Assembly: GCA_964535315.1 (NCBI GenBank)
Contig: CAZHTS010000017.1
Coordinates: 1 to 64,000, forward strand
Source of the DNA: CAZHTS01 sp964535315
Lineage (GTDB): Bacteria > Chloroflexota > Anaerolineae > Anaerolineales > Anaerolineaceae
Length of the DNA: 64,000 nt
Direction of reading: 5' to 3'
A program made the translations under genes and the position numbers. The notes below the pieces were generated by a model, which had not been told where the DNA came from, ran no database searches, and saw only the letters and a list, made by a program, of their open reading frames with translations. Numbering within the stretch: position 1 is the first letter of the stretch; the number at the start of each line of letters is the position of its first letter. Of the stretch, positions 52,486 through 60,670 are shown piece after piece.

Positions 52486-55074
52486 ATGCGCGTCCGCGCC
52501 GTGACGCTGCTCATCCTATGGTTCTGTGCTTTATTGTGCGCACCCGTTTCCGGCGCTCAGGCAAGTGCAAGACAAGAGGATGAACCGCCGCCACCCGTCG
52601 AATTTATCGAGGGGAGCTACGTACCCGGTGAACTGATCGTCGGTTTGCAGCCGGGGGTGGCGCGCGCCACGTTGCAATCCGATGACGAATCACCGCGACT
52701 GGCCGCCGACGAGGCAACGTCCCAGTCAGATTTGCAGGCGCTGGATGCCGTCCTGATCAGCGTCCCGGCCGGGCAGGAAGAAGAATATCGCCAGAAGCTG
52801 CTGCAAGACCCCAACGTCCGTTACGTCGAACCCAACTACCTGGTGGAAGCCCACCTCGAACCGGACGACCCCGCCTGGCCACCGGTCGACCCGGGCTGGA
52901 CGTACGGTGCACAATACGCCCCGACCACCATTCATGCCAACACCGCCTGGAACGTAACCACCGGCTCGAGCAGCATCACCATCGCCATCGTCGACTCGGG
53001 CATCGACCCCAACCACCCTGAATTCAACGGCCGCCTGGTGGCCGGCTACGATTACGTTGACGGCGACACCACCCCCGAAGATCGCACGGCCACCAACCAA
53101 TCGTGCGGGCACGGCACGCACGTGGCCGGCATCGCCGCCGCCACCGGCAACAACGCCCAGGGCATCGCCGGCGTCGACTGGCAGGCCAACATCATGCCCG
53201 TGCGCGTCCTGGGCGCCACCTGCAGCGGCACACAGGCCAACGTGGCCGCCGGCATCCGCTGGGCCGCCGACCACGGCGCCGACGTAATCAACCTCAGCCT
53301 GGGGCTCGTCTCACCTTCTACCCTGCTCGAGGACGCCACCCGCTACGCCTACAACCTGGGCATCCCGGTCATTGCCTCATCCGGCAACAACGGCGGGGCG
53401 GTCATGTACCCTGCCGCCTACCCGTGGGTGCTGTCGGTGGGCGCAACCAACAGCAGCAACGGCCTGTACTCGCTCTCCTGCCGGGGAGCGGCCCTCGATC
53501 TGGTGGCGCCGGGGGTGGGCATCGTCTCGACCACGCCGCTCAGCCTGCCCTTCTACTATAACACCCTGTTGGGGGTCACCGCCCAATACGGCACCCTTAC
53601 CGGCACCTCGATGGCCGCGGCTTACGTCGCCGGCGCAGTGGGGCTGTTGTTAGCCAACGACCCCAGCCTGCGCGGCCAGCCCGACCGGATTTATGACACC
53701 CTGACCGAAACCGCCCTCGACCTGGGCACCACCGGCTGGGACAGCGATACCGGCGCCGGCCTGTTGCAGCTCGACCGGGCGCTCAACCTGCCGGCCAGCG
53801 CCCCACCCGCCCCCAGTATCGATTACGAAGTATTCGGCAGCACGCGCTGCCCCAGCGCCGGCCTGCCCTATCATTGGGTCGAGGTGGCCCCCGCTGCCTC
53901 GGATATCTTCCTGACCGGCGATAACGCCTCAACCACGGTCGACCTGGCGGCGCTGTATGACCCGGATTTCAGCTTCAATTTTGGCGGGCGCAATTACACC
54001 AGCCTGACGATCAGCACCAACGGCTATATCACCTTTGGCGGCTCGGGCGCCTCCAGCGCCAATACCCTGCTGCCCGCCACCTTCCAGCCCGACCAGCTCA
54101 TCGCCCCACTGTGGGACGATCTGACCATCACCACCCAGCCGGTGCGCGCCGAAATGTACGGCACGGCCCCCAACCGTTATTACGTCATCGAATGGTACCA
54201 GGCGCACAACAAGGTCGATCCGCTCTCCGAACTGACCTTTGAGGTCATCCTGTACGAGACCAGCAACCGCATCGTATTCCAGTACAACACCCTGCTGGGC
54301 CGCAACAGCGACGGCGCCTCGGCCACCATCGGCATCGAATATTACGTCGATCCCTTCGCCAGCGGGTCGCGTACGCTGCAAGATTATGTCGGCAAGCTGT
54401 ACAGCTACAACCAGGCCAACACCCTGCTGGCCGGCGAGGTGATCGAATTTGACCCCTATCCGTATGGGGAAGAACGCAGCCTGCACGGCTGCAATTACGC
54501 CAGTTCGTTGGCGATAGGCACCGGGCGCGGCTGCGACGACAGCCTGCCGTTCACCGCCGAAATCCCCGACACGTGGCTGGTGCAGACCACCACGCTGGAT
54601 ATCGACCTGCTGGCCACCTATGCCCCCTCGACCACGCGCTATCTCGATCTGGGTCATTACGCCGACATTTCGCTGCTGCCGCATCCGGTCGGGGCGCTCG
54701 ATCCACCCGGAGCGGTGTGCTACAACTATACCGCCGCCGACGTACTGGCGGGCGGTGGGCGGCCGCAGAACCTGTTCATCGGCCGCTACGATTACGCCAG
54801 CGGCAGTTGGAACATGCTGCCGACCGAAGTCGACGCCGGTTTGGGCCGGCTGATCGCCCGCATCGATCATTTCTCCGTCTACGGCGTGTTTGCCCGCCGC
54901 CCGGGCAGCCACAGCGGCGGCGGAGGAGGGGAAGATGACGAGGGCGCCCTGAACGGGCACAGCCTGCCGACCACCGGCGGAACGGTCACGCCCTCCGGCC
55001 TGCTCCTGTCCATCGCCGCCGGCGGAGCGCTCCTGGCGGTGCTGGCCGCCCGGCGATGCGGCCGGCGGCGCTGA
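52486..55074 (+). CDS. Cell-wall-anchored S8 serine protease with LPTTG sorting signal
   Basis: An 862-residue paralogue of the preceding protease. Signal peptide (1-27), propeptide (about 44-121), S8 domain with Asp170, His209, Asn301 and Ser375, then the same beta-sandwich (about 490-660). An extra domain follows (about 680-805: YLDLGHYADISLLPHPVG, ARIDHFSVYGVFA, ZU5-like in appearance), then a Gly/Glu linker, LPTTG (827-831), a hydrophobic helix and the tail RRCGRRR. This is a complete sortase substrate, expected to be fixed to the cell surface. The sortase gene overlaps its last 19 bp, so enzyme and substrate are made together. AGGAGGT precedes the ATG by 6 bp. Confidence 0.93.
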   Translation: MRVRAVTLLILWFCALLCAPVSGAQASARQEDEPPPPVEFIEGSYVPGELIVGLQPGVARATLQSDDESPRLAADEATSQSDLQALDAVLISVPAGQEEEYRQKLLQDPNVRYVEPNYLVEAHLEPDDPAWPPVDPGWTYGAQYAPTTIHANTAWNVTTGSSSITIAIVDSGIDPNHPEFNGRLVAGYDYVDGDTTPEDRTATNQSCGHGTHVAGIAAATGNNAQGIAGVDWQANIMPVRVLGATCSGTQANVAAGIRWAADHGADVINLSLGLVSPSTLLEDATRYAYNLGIPVIASSGNNGGAVMYPAAYPWVLSVGATNSSNGLYSLSCRGAALDLVAPGVGIVSTTPLSLPFYYNTLLGVTAQYGTLTGTSMAAAYVAGAVGLLLANDPSLRGQPDRIYDTLTETALDLGTTGWDSDTGAGLLQLDRALNLPASAPPAPSIDYEVFGSTRCPSAGLPYHWVEVAPAASDIFLTGDNASTTVDLAALYDPDFSFNFGGRNYTSLTISTNGYITFGGSGASSANTLLPATFQPDQLIAPLWDDLTITTQPVRAEMYGTAPNRYYVIEWYQAHNKVDPLSELTFEVILYETSNRIVFQYNTLLGRNSDGASATIGIEYYVDPFASGSRTLQDYVGKLYSYNQANTLLAGEVIEFDPYPYGEERSLHGCNYASSLAIGTGRGCDDSLPFTAEIPDTWLVQTTTLDIDLLATYAPSTTRYLDLGHYADISLLPHPVGALDPPGAVCYNYTAADVLAGGGRPQNLFIGRYDYASGSWNMLPTEVDAGLGRLIARIDHFSVYGVFARRPGSHSGGGGGEDDEGALNGHSLPTTGGTVTPSGLLLSIAAGGALLAVLAARRCGRRR

Positions 55075-55730
55075 GGCGCCGCGGCCGGCTGGCCGCCGCC
55101 CTGGCCGGACTGGCGCTGGCTGCCTGTATGGCGGCACCGGCAGCCGCCCCCACACTGCCGGCCGCCACCCTGCCGCCGCCGGCGGTGTACACCACCCGGC
55201 GCCCGCCTGCCAGCGCCACACCCCCACCCATCCCCCCCACCCCCTGGCCGGACTCACTGGCCGGACTGGCGCGCGCCGCCCACGGCGCCCGCCTGATCGA
55301 CTGGATCCGCATCCCGGCCATCAACGTTTTTGCCCCGGTCGTCCCGGTCGGCTGGGGCCCGGCGCAAGACGGCTCCGGCTGGCTGGTGTGGGACTCGCCC
55401 GAGGCCCAGGTCGGCTGGGCGGTTTCCAGCGCCCTGCCGGGTGAGGGCGGCAACGTCATCCTCTACGGGCACAACAACCTGCACTCCTCGGTCTTTTTAC
55501 ACCTGGCGGATCTCAAACCCGGCGACGAGGTGCGCCTGACCACCGGCGAAGGCGATTACGGCTACACCGTCCAGGCGGTGGACATCTACCCGGTACCCGA
55601 CCCGCAGGCCGAGCAGGAACTGTACGAGCGCTATTTCCAGCGCGGCACGCATGAGGCGCTCACCCTGCTCTCGTGCTGGCCGCCGACCAACAATACCCAC
55701 CGCGTGTTGGTCAGCGCCGCGCGGCGTTGA
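55056..55730 (+). CDS. Sortase with lipobox-like N-terminus
   Basis: A 224-residue sortase-fold transpeptidase. The catalytic set is His139 (ILYGHNN), Cys207 (LTLLSC) and Arg216 (THRV), with the family spacing; it resembles class D/E-type sortases. The expected role is to cut LPTTG of the overlapping protease and join it to the cell wall. The N-terminus has a basic segment (RRRGR), a hydrophobic stretch and LAAC (21-24), a plausible lipobox, so it may be a lipoprotein instead of the usual helix-anchored sortase; a Pro-rich spacer (about 30-65) follows. The start is inside the protease gene, with no other ATG nearby before the hydrophobic segment. Confidence 0.9.
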   Translation: MRPAALRRRGRLAAALAGLALAACMAAPAAAPTLPAATLPPPAVYTTRRPPASATPPPIPPTPWPDSLAGLARAAHGARLIDWIRIPAINVFAPVVPVGWGPAQDGSGWLVWDSPEAQVGWAVSSALPGEGGNVILYGHNNLHSSVFLHLADLKPGDEVRLTTGEGDYGYTVQAVDIYPVPDPQAEQELYERYFQRGTHEALTLLSCWPPTNNTHRVLVSAARR

Positions 55731-55831
55731 TGGGCAAACCTGTGTTTCCTCTGGCAGACAACCAGACGGGGTTTCCGCCCGCCGCCCCGAACTGCCCGCG
55801 ACCGGATACATACCAAAAACGTAGAAGATTG

Positions 55832-55837
55832 TATAAT
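55832..55837 (+). promoter_or_regulatory. -10 box for the nfeD-slipin operon
   Basis: TATAAT about 50 bp before the ATG at 55887; no clear -35. An in-frame ATG at 55836 lies inside this box and is therefore rejected. Confidence 0.5.
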
Positions 55838-55886
55838 GAATAGGAGCACGGGATTTCTATCCCCCCGGCCCGCAAAGGTGTCTGTT

Positions 55887-56495
55887 ATGGATTTCCTGAT
55901 CGATCCCAACGTAGCCTACATTTTGTTGGTGGGCGGTCTGGTATTGGCGGTGCTGGCCCTGTTTGCCCCCGGCACCGGACTGATTGAGATTGGCGCACTG
56001 TTCATGCTGCTGTTGGCGTTTTACGGCATCGCCAACCTGAGCGTCAACCTGTGGGCGCTGGCCATCCTGTTGTTGAGCATCTTCCCCTTCGTTTTGGCCC
56101 TGCGCCAGCCGCGCCGCTGGATTTACCTGTTGGTCGCCATCCTGACCCTGATCGTCGGCGCCATCTTCCTCTTCCGCCAGCCAGATGGCAGTCTGGCGCT
56201 CAACCCGTGGGTGGCGACCTTCGTTTCGCTGACGGCGGCCGTCTTAATATGGTTGATCGGCACCAAAGGACTGGAAGCCATCCGCCGCCGCCCGGCCTAC
56301 GACCCGGCCAGCCTGATCGGACGCAGGGGTGAGGCGCGCACCCTGATCCACCTCGAAGGCAGCGTGTACGTGGGCGGCGAAGAATGGAGCGCGCACAGCG
56401 CCCAGCCCATTCCGGCCGGCAGCCCGGTGCGCGTCGTCGCCCGCCACGGCCTGGTGCTGGAGGTCGAGGCGCTGCCCCAACCACCCACTGCCTGA
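55887..56495 (+). CDS. NfeD-like membrane protein
   Basis: A 202-residue protein with an N-terminal membrane region of about five helices (residues 7-135) and a C-terminal OB-fold NfeD domain (LIGRRGEARTLIHLEG, GEEWSAHSAQPIPAGSPVRVV, GLVLEVE). It lacks the serine-protease domain of long NfeD proteins. Short NfeD proteins are typically encoded with a slipin and act with it in membrane microdomain or membrane-protein quality control, exactly as here. AAAGGTG precedes the ATG. The slipin gene starts 77 bp downstream. Confidence 0.85.
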   Translation: MDFLIDPNVAYILLVGGLVLAVLALFAPGTGLIEIGALFMLLLAFYGIANLSVNLWALAILLLSIFPFVLALRQPRRWIYLLVAILTLIVGAIFLFRQPDGSLALNPWVATFVSLTAAVLIWLIGTKGLEAIRRRPAYDPASLIGRRGEARTLIHLEGSVYVGGEEWSAHSAQPIPAGSPVRVVARHGLVLEVEALPQPPTA

Positions 56496-56572
56496 ACCCT
56501 GTCCATTCCAACCCCCCGTTCAGTCGTTCTGGCGGAGGACAAACACCATTCCCTAATCTCTGGAGGTCTTTC

Positions 56573-57478
56573 ATGAGTACTACTGCTGTTGCCACCGGCA
56601 TTCCCTGCCTGTTGATGATCATCATCGTAGCCCTGGCAATCTTCCTGTTCAGCGCCATCAAGATCGTGCCCGAGTACCAGCGCGTGGTCGTCTTTCGCCT
56701 GGGGCGCTGTATTGGCAATCGCGGCCCCGGCCTGGTGCTGCTGATCCCCTTCATCGACCGCGCCGTGCGCGTCGACCTGCGCGAGCAGGTGCGTGAGATC
56801 CCCGCCCAGACGTCCATCACCAAAGATAACGCCCCCATCTCGATCGACTTCCTGTGGTACTACAAGGTTTTCGATCCCACCGAGAGCGTGCTGCAGGTCG
56901 GCAACTTTGAACTGGCCGCCCAGGGTATCGCTACCACCACGCTGCGCTCGGTCATCGGCGGCATCCCCCTGGACGGTGTGCTCTCCGAACGTGAGCAGAT
57001 CAACAACGCTCTGCGCTCTCGCCTGGACGAAGTCACCGAACGCTGGGGCGTCAAGGTGACCAACGTGGAAATCCGCGAGATTCTCCCGCCGCGCGACGTT
57101 CAGGAAGCGATGAACCGCCAGCTCTCGGCCGAACGTAACCGCCGCGCCAACGTCACCGAATCGACCGGTACGCGCGAGGCCGCCATCAACGTGGCCGACG
57201 GCGAGAAGCAGTCCAACGTGCTGCGTGCTGAAGGCGAGAAACAGGCTGCCATTCTGCGGGCTGAAGGCGAGCGGCAGTCGCAAATCCTGCGCGCCGAAGG
57301 TTACGCCCAGGCGCTCACCACCCTCTTTGGCGCTGCCCGGCTGTTGGATCAGAACACCATGACGATCCAGTACTTCGAGACGCTCAAGAGCATGGCTGCC
57401 AGCCCCGCCACCAAGTACATCTTCCCGATGGAATTCACCAGCCTGTTGGGCAACTTCGTTCGGGGGCAGAACCGATAG
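56573..57478 (+). CDS. Slipin/stomatin-like SPFH-domain protein
   Basis: A 301-residue membrane-associated protein: one N-terminal membrane helix (about residues 9-28), the SPFH domain (IVPEYQRVVVFRLGR, GPGLVLLIPFID, RLDEVTERWGVKVTNVEIREI) and a C-terminal coiled coil with three successive RAEGE(K/R)Q repeats. Slipins form large oligomers in membranes and partner NfeD. The ATG at 56573 follows GGAGGT; the frame is open upstream to 56384 only as a shadow of nfeD. Its TAG stop overlaps the first codons of the acetyltransferase frame. Confidence 0.92.
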   Translation: MSTTAVATGIPCLLMIIIVALAIFLFSAIKIVPEYQRVVVFRLGRCIGNRGPGLVLLIPFIDRAVRVDLREQVREIPAQTSITKDNAPISIDFLWYYKVFDPTESVLQVGNFELAAQGIATTTLRSVIGGIPLDGVLSEREQINNALRSRLDEVTERWGVKVTNVEIREILPPRDVQEAMNRQLSAERNRRANVTESTGTREAAINVADGEKQSNVLRAEGEKQAAILRAEGERQSQILRAEGYAQALTTLFGAARLLDQNTMTIQYFETLKSMAASPATKYIFPMEFTSLLGNFVRGQNR

Positions 57479-57921
57479 ACGCCCCGGAATTTGAAATCGT
57501 CTCCGCCGGCTGGCGCGACCTGAGCGACCTGCGTGAACTGGAGCAGGCTTGCTTTGGCGGCGACGCCTGGCCGTTGTGGGACCTGATTGGCGTGTTGACT
57601 CTGCCCGGCATCATCCGCTACAAAGCGGTGATCGCCGGGCAGATGGCCGGTTTCGCTGCCGGCGATCCTCACCCGGCGGAACAAATCGGCTGGATCACCA
57701 CCATCGGCGTGCACCACGCCTACCGCCAATTGGGCATCGCCAGCGCCCTGCTGGAAATCTGTGAGGTGGAGATGAAACTGCCGGTCGTGCGCCTGTGTGT
57801 ACGGCGCGACAACCAGGCCGCTCTGCGCCTCTACCAAAAACACAACTATCACACCGTGGATGTCTGGCCGCACTACTATCAGGACGGCCAGGATGCCCTG
57901 GTACTGGAAAAGAATCGTTGA
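57475..57921 (+). CDS. GNAT family N-acetyltransferase with no canonical start codon at its 5' end
   Basis: A RimI-like GNAT domain of about 148 codons. The N-terminal strand and helix (EFEIVSAGWRDLSDLRELEQ, ACFGGDAWP) and the acetyl-CoA loop RQLGIASALLE are clear, ending with YQKHNYHTVDVWPHYY. The domain begins immediately after the slipin stop, yet no ATG, GTG or TTG precedes it in frame until TTG 57574, which would delete the first beta-strand and helix. The only codon at the right place is ATA in ATAG, overlapping the slipin TAG, preceded by GGGGG at 57462-57466. Either a non-canonical start coupled to slipin termination is used, a short form is made from 57574, or the gene is decaying. 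Start therefore uncertain; substrate unknown. Confidence 0.65.
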   Translation: MDAPEFEIVSAGWRDLSDLRELEQACFGGDAWPLWDLIGVLTLPGIIRYKAVIAGQMAGFAAGDPHPAEQIGWITTIGVHHAYRQLGIASALLEICEVEMKLPVVRLCVRRDNQAALRLYQKHNYHTVDVWPHYYQDGQDALVLEKNR

Positions 57922-57946
57922 CTTTCCTTTTGAGTCGTACTATACT
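57918..57946 (+). promoter_or_regulatory. Promoter before the SWIM gene leader, with palindrome over the -10
   Basis: TTGACT (57918-57923), 17-bp spacer, TATACT (57941-57946). The -10 lies inside the inverted repeat CTATAC-T-GTATAG (57940-57952), a possible operator. The -35 overlaps the acetyltransferase stop codon. Confidence 0.7.
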
Positions 57947-57968
57947 GTATAGACACAGGTACAGTCAT

Positions 57969-58019
57969 ATGCAGGTCTTACCCCAAAAAGGCTCATCGAA
58001 AGCAGGCACGCGTTCTTAA
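57969..58019 (+). CDS. Candidate 16-residue leader peptide
   Basis: ATG at 57969 opens the frame MQVLPQKGSSKAGTRS, and its TAA stop falls in the loop of the following terminator hairpin. A ribosome finishing this peptide would cover the 5' arm of the stem, the geometry of translation-coupled attenuation. The ribosome-binding site is weak (CAGG at 57956) and there is no run of one regulatory codon, so this is only a candidate. Confidence 0.3.
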   Translation: MQVLPQKGSSKAGTRS

Positions 58020-58033
58020 CGCGTGCCTTTTTT
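58005..58033 (+). terminator. Rho-independent terminator between promoter and SWIM gene
   Basis: GGCACGCG (58005-58012) pairs with CGCGTGCC (58020-58027); loop TTCTTAA; six T follow. It would end transcripts from the promoter at 57918 after about 80 nt, before the SWIM gene. Confidence 0.85.
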
Positions 58034-58067
58034 ACACTTTCCCCTCATCTGAAAGGAGATAGGAACC

Positions 58068-58310
58068 ATGGACTATGGCATGATTGGCAAGATCGAAAAG
58101 GCCAAACGCTATGCACAGGAGCGCAGCCGGGTTCACTTTACCGCTTTTACCGTCACGTTTGATGGCGAAAACAACCCGCACACCGTTCGTTACGAAAACG
58201 GTGAATGGAGCTGCGATTGCGATTTCTTCCAGTCGCGCGGGCGGTGCAGCCACACCATGGCCCTCGAAATCATTTTGGAAGGAATGGTTGCCCAACCTGC
58301 CGGAGCCTGA
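58068..58310 (+). CDS. Small SWIM zinc-finger protein
   Basis: An 80-residue protein made almost entirely of a SWIM zinc finger: CDCDFFQSRGRCSH gives the CxC...CxH ligands at about residues 49-62, preceded by a small beta-sheet (FTVTFDGENNPHTVRYENG). SWIM fingers bind nucleic acid or proteins and are usually parts of larger ATPases or transposases; stand-alone versions are uncharacterised. AAGGAGAT at 58053-58060 is a strong ribosome-binding site. The gene lies 34 bp after a terminator, so its expression should depend on read-through or antitermination. A second terminator follows. Confidence 0.85.
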   Translation: MDYGMIGKIEKAKRYAQERSRVHFTAFTVTFDGENNPHTVRYENGEWSCDCDFFQSRGRCSHTMALEIILEGMVAQPAGA

Positions 58311-58343
58311 CGGTTAAGCCAATCCATATCAACGCATACAAAA

Positions 58344-58384
58344 CGCCAGGCTTCTCAAGATACGAAAGCCTGGCGCATTTTTTT
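58344..58384 (+). terminator. Rho-independent terminator of the SWIM gene
   Basis: CGCCAGGCTT (58344-58353) pairs with AAGCCTGGCG (58366-58375); a run of seven T follows. It lies between convergent genes. Confidence 0.9.
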
Positions 58385-58406
58385 CAAAGCAAAGATCGCC
58401 CAACGG

Positions 58407-59057
58407 CTACTTATGTACCAGGCCCTCGCGCCAGGCGTACACCGCCGCCTGGGTACGATCCTGTAAATGCAGTTTGCTAAGAATATTGCTGACGTGTCCC
58501 TTGACCGTCTTTTCGCTCAACACCAGGCGCGCCGCTATTTCGGCGTTGCTCAACCCATCGGCGATTAAACGCAGCACCTCGTGCTCGCGCTCGCTCAGCT
58601 CGGAAAACGGGTTGGCCGGCTGACCGCGGTCGCCGCGCAGTTCCTGCACCAGGCGGGCGGCAATGCGCGGGTGCAGGCTGGCCTCGCCCTGAGCGGCGGC
58701 GCGCACCGCTTCAACCAGTTCTTCCGGGCCGATATCCTTAAGCAGGTACGAGAGCGCCCCGGCCTTGATCGCCGGGAAGACGTGGGTATCGTCGTGAAAC
58801 GAAGTGAGCACCACCACCTGGCTGCGCGGACTGACCCGGCGCAAACGCCAGGTGGCCTCCACCCCGTCCATCTCGGGCATCACCAGATCCATCAACACCA
58901 CATCCGGCACCAGTTCCGCCGCCAGGCGCACCGCCTCGGCGCCCGAACCGGCCTCACCCACCACCTGCAAATCCGGCTGAATCTCCAGATAGGCGCGCAC
59001 CCCGCTGCGCACGATGGCGTGATCGTCAACCAACAAAACGGTGATAGGAGCGCTCAT
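58407..59057 (-). CDS. NarL/LuxR-family response regulator
   Basis: A 216-residue regulator. The receiver domain has the acidic pair in LLVDDHAIVRSG, phospho-acceptor Asp in VVLMDLVMPEMDG and Lys in YLLKDIG; the C-terminal LuxR-type helix-turn-helix is LSEREHEVLRLIADGLSNAEIA with the recognition helix SEKTVKGHVSNIL. The start at 59057 overlaps the kinase stop (ATGA) and follows AAGGAGGAAGG; an in-frame start at 59075 is inside the kinase and less likely. It forms a LiaR/VraR-like pair with the kinase and probably controls the neighbouring efflux operon and other envelope-stress genes (inference). Confidence 0.93.
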   Translation of the reverse strand: MSAPITVLLVDDHAIVRSGVRAYLEIQPDLQVVGEAGSGAEAVRLAAELVPDVVLMDLVMPEMDGVEATWRLRRVSPRSQVVVLTSFHDDTHVFPAIKAGALSYLLKDIGPEELVEAVRAAAQGEASLHPRIAARLVQELRGDRGQPANPFSELSEREHEVLRLIADGLSNAEIAARLVLSEKTVKGHVSNILSKLHLQDRTQAAVYAWREGLVHK

Positions 59058-60613
59058 GCACCTTCCTCCTTGCAAACGGGTAAGAGCGGAATCTGGATCC
59101 GCAGCCGTGTGCCCGTATTGGCGCTTTCGACCTGGATCAGTCCGCCCAACGACTGGACGCGTTCTTGCATCGAACGCAGCCCCAGGCCGGGGCCGGGGTG
59201 CTGCGGGTCAAAGCCGTGGCCGTTATCGCTGATCTGTACACTGATGCAGCCCGCCGGCGCCAGTTCGACCAGCAGATTGGCGGCGCTCGCCCCGCTGTGC
59301 CGGGCAATGTTGGCAAAGGCCTCCTGGCATACCCGGTAGAGCACCTCTTGTTGCGCCAGAGGCATGTCCGGCAGGCGCAGCGGCAGGTGCACCTGAATGG
59401 GAATGCCGTTGCTGTGTTCCCAATACGACAGGTGGCTGCGCAGCGCCTCATCCAGCCCTTTTTCGGCCAGCTGCACCGGGCGCAGGGTCTGGATCAGGGC
59501 GGTCAGTTCCTGCTGCGACTGGCGTGAAAGCACCGCCGCCGTGCTCAGGTGATCGTAGGCCTGCTGCGGGTTGCGCTCCCACAACGCCTGCGCCACCCCC
59601 AGGTTCATAGTAGTGGCAAAGACCTGCTGTTTGACGCTGTCATGCAGATCGCGCGCCAGGCGGTTGCGCTCTTCCAGCGCCGCCAGTTCCTGGCGAGTTT
59701 GCAGCAGGGTCTCGAGTTGCCCGGCCACCTTGTTCATCTCACGCGCCAGCAGGCCAATCTCGTCCCGGCTGCGATCGTTGATCCGCCGGCTGAAATCGCC
59801 CTGCCCCCAGCTGGCGGCCGTATCCGCCACCGTCTTGAGCCGCCGCGCCAGACCGCGCGCCGCCAGCAGGCCAAAGACCAGCCCGATCACCCCGGCCGCG
59901 ATGGTAACGGTCAGCACGCCGCCCAACACCGCCTGCATGCTGAGGGCAAACACCTCCCACTGCCCGGCCGGTTCCACCCGCACGTACACCACCCCGGCCG
60001 GCGCGGCGCCGTCGCTGCCGCCGATGGGCGCCGCCGAAATCAGCCGCCCATCCTCCGCCTCCACCAGCAGCAGGGGGTTGGTCTCGCCCTGGCGGGCACG
60101 CTCGACCAGCACCCGCCCGCTCGAACTGATCACGTCTACCGGTACGCTCCCCCCCGGCGGGATCACATCGGGATGGTTGCTGGCCTGCACGACGCCCTGC
60201 ATATCCAGGATGAGCACCTGAGAGTCGGGCGAGGCCACGGCGTAAAAGGTCAGGGTCGTGTTGGCATCTTCTTCGTTCGCCGAAATATCCAGGGCAGAGC
60301 CCTTCACCACCTGTTTCATCCAGGTTTCCAGCGCCTGGCGGTCGGGCGGGGTCTGGCGCAAAGCCAGCGCCAGACCGGCGGTCGAATTGTGCAACGCCAG
60401 CGGCAGGTCGTAGTCCAGGCGATTGTGATCGTAGCCAATCTGAGTGGACAGGTAAACCGCCGCCGCCATCAGCAGCGAGACCGCCACCACGGTGACCACC
60501 GTGTACAGAAAGGCCAGCTTCCACTGCAAACGCAGAAAGAGCAGAGCCGTCTTCTCGGCCCAACTGGCCAGACGATCTAGAAACGCCAGGAATCCGTCTT
60601 TGTTCAATCGCAT
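59054..60613 (-). CDS. Membrane sensor histidine kinase, LiaS/NarX-like
   Basis: A 519-residue kinase with a membrane helix at about 32-57, an extracytoplasmic sensor of about 170 residues, a second helix at about 228-252, HAMP (ARRLKTVADTAASWGQGDFSRRI), a HisKA_3 helix with the phospho-acceptor in RDLHDSVKQQVFATTMNLG, and HATPase_c with ANIARHSGA and DNGHGFD. It senses something outside the membrane and phosphorylates the regulator gene product that overlaps its 3' end by 4 bp. GAGGTAG precedes the ATG. Upstream lies a small membrane-protein gene and a MacB-type efflux operon on the same strand, the usual arrangement for cell-envelope stress modules. Confidence 0.92.
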   Translation of the reverse strand: MRLNKDGFLAFLDRLASWAEKTALLFLRLQWKLAFLYTVVTVVAVSLLMAAAVYLSTQIGYDHNRLDYDLPLALHNSTAGLALALRQTPPDRQALETWMKQVVKGSALDISANEEDANTTLTFYAVASPDSQVLILDMQGVVQASNHPDVIPPGGSVPVDVISSSGRVLVERARQGETNPLLLVEAEDGRLISAAPIGGSDGAAPAGVVYVRVEPAGQWEVFALSMQAVLGGVLTVTIAAGVIGLVFGLLAARGLARRLKTVADTAASWGQGDFSRRINDRSRDEIGLLAREMNKVAGQLETLLQTRQELAALEERNRLARDLHDSVKQQVFATTMNLGVAQALWERNPQQAYDHLSTAAVLSRQSQQELTALIQTLRPVQLAEKGLDEALRSHLSYWEHSNGIPIQVHLPLRLPDMPLAQQEVLYRVCQEAFANIARHSGASAANLLVELAPAGCISVQISDNGHGFDPQHPGPGLGLRSMQERVQSLGGLIQVESANTGTRLRIQIPLLPVCKEEGA

Positions 60614-60664
60614 AGACCGCTACCTCTAATTCGCCGCATCAAAAAGCGCACCTATCTTCTTCTA

Positions 60665-60670
60665 ATTATA
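60665..60670 (-). promoter_or_regulatory. Possible internal promoter for the two-component genes
   Basis: Minus-strand TATAAT overlapping the stop codon of the upstream membrane-protein gene; no clear -35. Confidence 0.35.
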
